A stretch of 64,000 bases of DNA from Diploscapter coronatus (lineage: Eukaryota > Nematoda > Chromadorea > Rhabditida > Rhabditidae). A program made the position numbers and the translations under genes. This document shows positions 59,058-64,000 of the stretch, piece by piece. Within the stretch, counting starts at the first letter, position 1; every line of letters begins with the position of its first letter. The stretch spans positions 6,471,201 to 6,535,200 of the forward strand of contig OZ038422.1 in NCBI GenBank assembly GCA_964036155.1, given 5' to 3'. The notes beneath the pieces are model-generated. The model did no database searches. It saw nothing but the letters and a program-made list of their open reading frames with translations, and had not been told where the DNA came from.

Positions 59058-59135
59058 GGTGGCAACTGAATCGCGAACGTTCCAAACTCCTCGATTTATT
59101 TCGAGGAATAGAGCAGACTCGATTCAGTTGCCACC
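59058..59135. repeat. Hairpin with perfect 16-bp outer stem and 7-bp inner stem
   Basis: GGTGGCAACTGAATCG (59058-59073) pairs with CGATTCAGTTGCCACC (59120-59135). Inside, TCCTCGA (59088-59094) pairs with TCGAGGA (59101-59107) across a 6-base loop. The 12-14 bases between the stems do not pair. Confidence 0.85.
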
Positions 59136-59233
59136 GCCTTCCTCTTATGTAACCCAGTATCTGATCTGTATGTGCCATTCTTATTCTTCGCGTTGCAGAT
59201 AAATTCGTTGTAAGTATTTTTATTTGCATGTTT

Positions 59234-59242
59234 ATGTGGGCG
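59234..59242. promoter_or_regulatory. EGR-like binding site upstream of the EGR gene
   Basis: ATGTGGGCG matches seven of nine positions of the Zif268 consensus GCGTGGGCG, including the core GTGGGCG. It lies about 1.55 kb upstream of the EGR start codon. Autoregulation is inference. Confidence 0.3.
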
Positions 59243-60505
59243 GAGCTAATCGGGTTTGGTCAGAGTGACCCGGAGAGTGAGCAGAGAAAGAGACGGAAGG
59301 CACGCGAGTAGGCAATTCGTGTTCCTTGATCTCTACGTCAATTGATTCGTTTTGTGTTTGAATTGGGGATGGGAGGGGAAAGTTGCGTAGCTCTGATTTG
59401 ACAACACCTACACTTCATGTGGCCTTTCAGCCAGGACCCTCTCACAATCAAGCACTCCCTTCCCCCCTCCCTCTTTCCCTCTTACGTGTTCATTTCAACG
59501 ACTCTCTAGCAGGGTCCTCTTTCTCTTCGTTTCATATATTTGCGGCACTATTTTTACATTCCATTCGATTTTATAGCTTCGACGCGACGAATGCAAAAAA
59601 AAAATCAGCAAAAGACTGTTTGGCAAAGAAAAAAGTTGAGAAAATAAAGAGCATTTTGAGAGATAGTAGGGGAAACGCGGAGATAAGCGAGTGATTCTAA
59701 CGCCTTTCGCTCGCCGAAGCACTGCTATTGTAGTAAATTTGAAAAGAGTTACGTTTCGATTCGCAATCAATGTTTTCCCACAATATTTTCACAATTACAA
59801 AATTACAAATACCGCTAACTATGCACTTTCTCATCTGTTCTCCTGTATGTCTCATTCCTCTGCGACATACGGCAAGGGCCTCCCACTCTCTGGACAAACA
59901 AAAGGGAACAACTCAAACCAACGTCAGCAGCGCTCATTTGGCAGGCAGTTTGTGTGGCTATCAGTCCCAGTTGCGGGCGTAATTCCTCTTTCCTTATCAG
60001 CCCCTCCAGATTTACACGCTTCCTTGCCCTTCTGCTTATCGCTTCACAATTCCTTTCGCGGACATTCGCCTCGTTCATCGCATATCAGTCGAATAATTGC
60101 CTCGAGAAATCACTCGTGTTTCTGTTTCCGCTGAAGTGAAGCAGTCTTCAAATCTCGTATCCCTGACTCTCGATGAATTTCAAATTTCGTCTTTGCTTTT
60201 TGAACATCATTGCTCATTCACGTTTCTAACACATCACTCTCGACAATTTGGAAAGTTGTACACAGAACACGTGGTTCTATTTACTACCATTTCTACCGTT
60301 CGTTAAAATTATGTATCTACTTTCCAAAACATTATTTATTATTTGATAGCAAATATTGATAAACCCTTAACTTATGAGATAAAAATTTCTATTCTAGAAT
60401 CTCCAAAACTGACAAGTTCTCAGCTTGAGTCAATTTTGCAATGTATACAGGACATTAGAGTAAATAGCCTGGAAGCAATACGTTTACATTTATGAATTAC
60501 AAAAC

Positions 60506-60511
60506 TTTATT
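60506..60511 (-). terminator. Poly(A) signal of the Ig-domain membrane protein gene
   Basis: AATAAA on the minus strand, about 103 bp after the stop codon at 60614. Confidence 0.6.
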
Positions 60512-60613
60512 TTACATAGAAAATATTGAATAACGCTTAGACAATATGACGAAAATTATAAAGTTATTTTTATATTTTACAAGTGTATAATAAAATCGAT
60601 CTTTAATGTGGTT

Positions 60614-63600
60614 TTAAACGATGTGATCATTCAATTGGGACTGCTGCACGGCTTCATTCTCGTAGGTCGTGTTGGTCGAATGAATCGCAGCAATTGTCAG
60701 ATTGTCGATCGATTTGTCCTTCAGCAGTTTCTCATTATCATCTGACAGATTCGTATCCCTGAAAAATGTTATTCAAATTAAAACAAATCTGTTGATGGTT
60801 TCATCTAATGTCTTCATGGAAAATGATATTTTTCTAGTTGTGTCTTCACTGAATTAGAACAAAGGTTTGAAGAAATTAAAATTTTCCGAAGTTAGAATCA
60901 GATTCCTAATAATGTCATTTCAGAAAAGTATTTAGAGATGCTAAGAGCAGCATCTAATAGAAGAATACTCATGGTGATGAGGGGAGCAATTGACAATAAT
61001 TAGATAAATTAATGATTAGAATCTAACTAATGCTCTTACATTACAAAGGCATAGTCGAAGCAGGCCAGACAGCATGTGAAGCATTTGCCGATCCATCGGA
61101 AGAACGAGCAGATCGATCGATAAATTGCTCGAATTGTGCGGCAGATAGTTCGAACAATGAGGCTAATGAGGAAGCAGATCAAAACGAGAGCGATGACCAG
61201 CAGAACGAGACCCGTAATCTGCCATCCTCTCTTGCTCTCAGGAAGATTGTTTCTATTCTGAAATTCGATAAATCGAGATATGATTTATGCGTGTGTATAT
61301 CAATTTTCGATTCTTATAGTTCTCTTATTATTTTAAATGTAAAATAAACCAAAGTACATAGATATCGAATCTGAACTGCCCAGATCCTGCGCGATTGACA
61401 GCCTCGCATGAGAATTTATCTCCAACCCAGGCAAAGTAAAATGAGAATGTAACAGTTCTTCGGTCAGAAGAAAATCTGAAAACGATAAATTGATTCCAAT
61501 TATTTTCGCAACGAATTTTGAATAATTATTTGAGGCATATTATTTTGTATACTACATATCTACCGCATTAATTTCCAGGATCCAATTTCCAGGCTAGAAA
61601 TCCACGGGTTCACATCGAATTTCCTAGAATTAAAATATTCGTTAAAAAATTTCTATAAAAATTGTCTGTTATTGTTTGAAAACTCATTTTGAAAATAATT
61701 TTACCAAGAATACGAGGGCGTAGGCGATCCAATATAAGGACACTCAAGCGTGAAGTAACGCGATTCGGTCACATCGACTGTCTTTGGACGGTACGCAACG
61801 AATGGTTTTGTCACTGGTATAACCTGAAAGAAGGCTATATATAATTAGTATGATGTAAAGTTGAAAATGTTTCTGTGTTGATTAGGAAAAATATCCAATA
61901 AACATGTTATTAACTATTTTGTTTTTTTAAATATCGCACTTGGAAAACTGTTATATTTACATCAATCTTTCATAGTTATCTTCAATTTTCAATTTTTCAC
62001 GTGCACATTGCTGAAAGATATTTCCTTACATCAAACGAAACATTGGCTCTTCTCTCATACTTCCAATCGTTAGGGGACTGAACCCGTTGACCATATCTGT
62101 CATACCGACTCATCTGTAGCGTTTTGTTTTCCTTCTTATCATAGCACATGTAGATGCCAGTGTCACTCAGCTTGACATTTCTAAAGGGCCGCTATTCATT
62201 AATCTGAAAAATATGATAGTTACTTGAGTTTGAGCATGAATTTCCTCTCGGTCCGATCGACCATTTCTGTGACCATCAATTCTTTCTGTTTATCATTCAA
62301 AGATACCCATTCCATATCCCTGAATGAAACTTTACTAGAAGTTTGTATTTTCTGTTCAAAGTCGCCATGAAAATTTCGGAAGGTCGAAAAGTTTAGAATT
62401 CCAATTTGGATATTTTTTCGGAAACAGACTTGAATTCCAATCGAATTTTCAAAGAAATTTGAATTTCATTCTGACTTGGTATTTTTTACCAGACTCGAAC
62501 GCACTAGCCATTTAAGTTCGATTTCAAGTTTGAGTTCCAAGTTCAAAATTCCATGTATTCATACCAACTGACGTCGTTCGGGATAATGCAAGAAATCTGC
62601 ACATCGTCATTTTCATAGATCATCTTGAATCGATTCTGTCGTCTTTCGATCAACTCCAAGCCCAAAGTAGTTTTGCTCTTTACGGAGAACTCGATCTTTG
62701 GATATTCTTGTCTTTTAGTATCAGCGGCTTCAATAATCAACTGCGATGTATCGAACTAAAGAGCATCTTGAATCGTGAATTAAAGAATGCTCAACCTTCT
62801 TTCCTGGTGCAGCTGCCGAGCATTTAACTGCAAATTGGCCCCGTGATTTATTCAGGAACAAATCATGCGGATCTTCCCTAAAAGGACGCCTTTATTGAAC
62901 ACATCTCATGACATTTTTAGATTCTTTTACAATAAGTGATACAAAATTCGAATAGGGTAACAAATTGTGAGCATTGAAAATGTATATATGAAAGTGTTCA
63001 CTTATTGAAAATTATTATTTTCAAATATAGTGACGAATATGTTCTCGTTAAATATTCATAATTCAATAGCGAACCTCCCATAGCTCAAGTCCCAATCGTA
63101 AGCGATACCTATCGAACTCGATATATTCTCTAATTTACTACTGTAGCTATCCGTCCACCTTTGGTAATAACTATCCCAATAGTTACTATGTTTATATTTC
63201 TGCACATAATCAGCCACATCTTCATATTTGTATGTCTGGTTATATTCATAATTATTATGTCTGAAATTACTCTATTTATTGATGAAAATATAACGGTATT
63301 ATTTCTAATCACCTATAGTTGTAAGAGTTGTAATTGTAATATGTGCGTTCATCAGGAGTAGTTCCAACTGTGAATGAAGTTGCTTCAGGGAAGGACGTCT
63401 CAGCAATGCACATAATGTGAGGCTTCTCATATTGACCAAAATGAGCTTCTTTTGTGACAGAAATAGCCGTATTCTTTGAAAAGATCAGGAGTCGAGTCGA
63501 CGCAGATTTACCGTTGACCGTTATCTGTGAAAATTAATTATTACGAAAAAGTCTAATTTCACAACAACAGTACTACTAAATTATATTTTTTTCAAAAATT

Positions 63601-64000
63601 GCATATAAAAACGAAAAAGGATCCGCCTTATATGCCATATATAGCTAGAATTTTATCGAAATGAATCGGAACCAAAGATCAATTAAAGCCATTAGCATTA
63701 ATTTTTAATAAAACTAAGCGAAACCAAAATTTTATTTACAATTGAACACTTACGTTGAAAGTAAACATGGCCTCGTGGACTGCACTAGGATAAATATTGT
63801 TGGAACCTTTAGGGGCATAGTAATATCTGAAAATGGATGGGCGTTCTTTTTTGAAGGGAAAACTCCTACATTCCGGTCAAATTTTGTTTCGCTGTGAAAT
63901 TTATTCTCCACTGGCCAACACTATAAATATCGTCGTTTTTCAATGTCTCGATGGCACGAACGCCAGTCGGAAGATAAGTGTATTCCTCCAAATTACGTTT
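60614..64000 (-). CDS. Immunoglobulin-superfamily single-pass membrane protein (5' end outside window)
   Basis: Exons in transcription order: beyond 64000 to 63870, 63826-63754, 63524-63313, 63260-63075, 62877-62796, 62755-62565, 62319-62224, 62180-62030, 61823-61705, 61623-61564, 61475-61358, 61257-61040 and 60758-60614 (stop TAA). Phases agree. Two Ig folds are clear: one with VQISCIIPNDVSW and LSDTGIYMCYD, and a membrane-proximal I-set fold with FTLECPYIGSPTPSYSW and FSCEAVNRAGSG. Further beta-rich extracellular sequence precedes them, plus an Asn/Tyr-rich insert. A transmembrane helix (ITGLVLLVIALVLICFLI) is followed by a basic region, a palmitoylation-like CFTCCLACFDY and a short acidic tail ending DHIV. 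No kinase or other enzyme domain follows, so adhesion or receptor function is likely. I cannot assign a named family. Confidence 0.88.

Larger units (their letters stand above)
57685..60613. other. Upstream region of the EGR gene
   Basis: About 2.9 kb between the EGR start and the 3' end of the Ig-domain gene. The patch 58840-59160 is less AT-rich and full of inverted repeats, including stems at 58903-58942 and 59058-59135. An EGR-like site (ATGTGGGCG) lies at 59234-59242. Long open frames on both strands here overlap each other and look non-coding. The poly(A) signal of the Ig gene is at 60506-60511. Confidence 0.55.

Noticed and set aside
58625..59229. Overlapping 146-residue open frames on the minus strand upstream of the EGR gene, with another on the plus strand
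   Set aside because: Several long frames on both strands overlap in the same less AT-rich patch, none resembles a protein, and the inverted repeats explain the unusual composition better.

Overview
This is nuclear DNA from an animal, most likely a nematode. The genes are AT-rich in their introns and carry many short introns ending in TTTCAG-like acceptors. At least six start codons lie 2 to 31 nt behind an acceptor-like sequence, as expected for spliced-leader trans-splicing. One gene joins EGF repeats to a DEG/ENaC (ASC) domain, an architecture I know from the C. elegans EGAS proteins. Another is a divergent F-box-like gene of nematode style. The clade within nematodes cannot be fixed from this window.

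Plus-strand block (1-10481): the last 16 exons of SEC23, the COPII coat GTPase-activating subunit, with a roughly 2-kb long inverted repeat inside one intron. A divergent F-box-like gene with an unresolved first exon follows. Minus strand (10883-13719): a coiled-coil protein with a possible N-myristoylation start and a one-base frameshift in an A-run.

Plus-strand block (14978-37798): a divergent Hsp70 that lost the EEVD tail and ends in a CaaX box (CVIS); a small mariner-derived element carrying a heat-shock-element-like site and a TATA box; acid ceramidase; MIX23/CCDC58; peroxisomal acyl-CoA oxidase; and a 935-residue EGF/WSC/DEG-ENaC membrane protein. Minus strand (38303-64000): a single 5S rRNA gene; an EGR/Zif268-type zinc-finger transcription factor (13 exons, one intron over 10 kb); and the 3' part of an immunoglobulin-superfamily single-pass membrane protein that runs off the right edge.

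The genes are mostly unrelated housekeeping and lineage genes: secretion, sphingolipid and fatty-acid breakdown, mitochondrial intermembrane space, transcription, adhesion and channel functions. I see no operon-like functional cluster. The most unusual items are the CaaX-terminated Hsp70 with a replaced catalytic lysine, the EGF-WSC-ASC protein without a recognisable first transmembrane helix, the long hairpin in SEC23, the HSE-bearing mariner relic, and a hairpin-rich patch upstream of the EGR gene. All exon models were read by eye from splice sites, reading frame and family similarity; no database search was possible.
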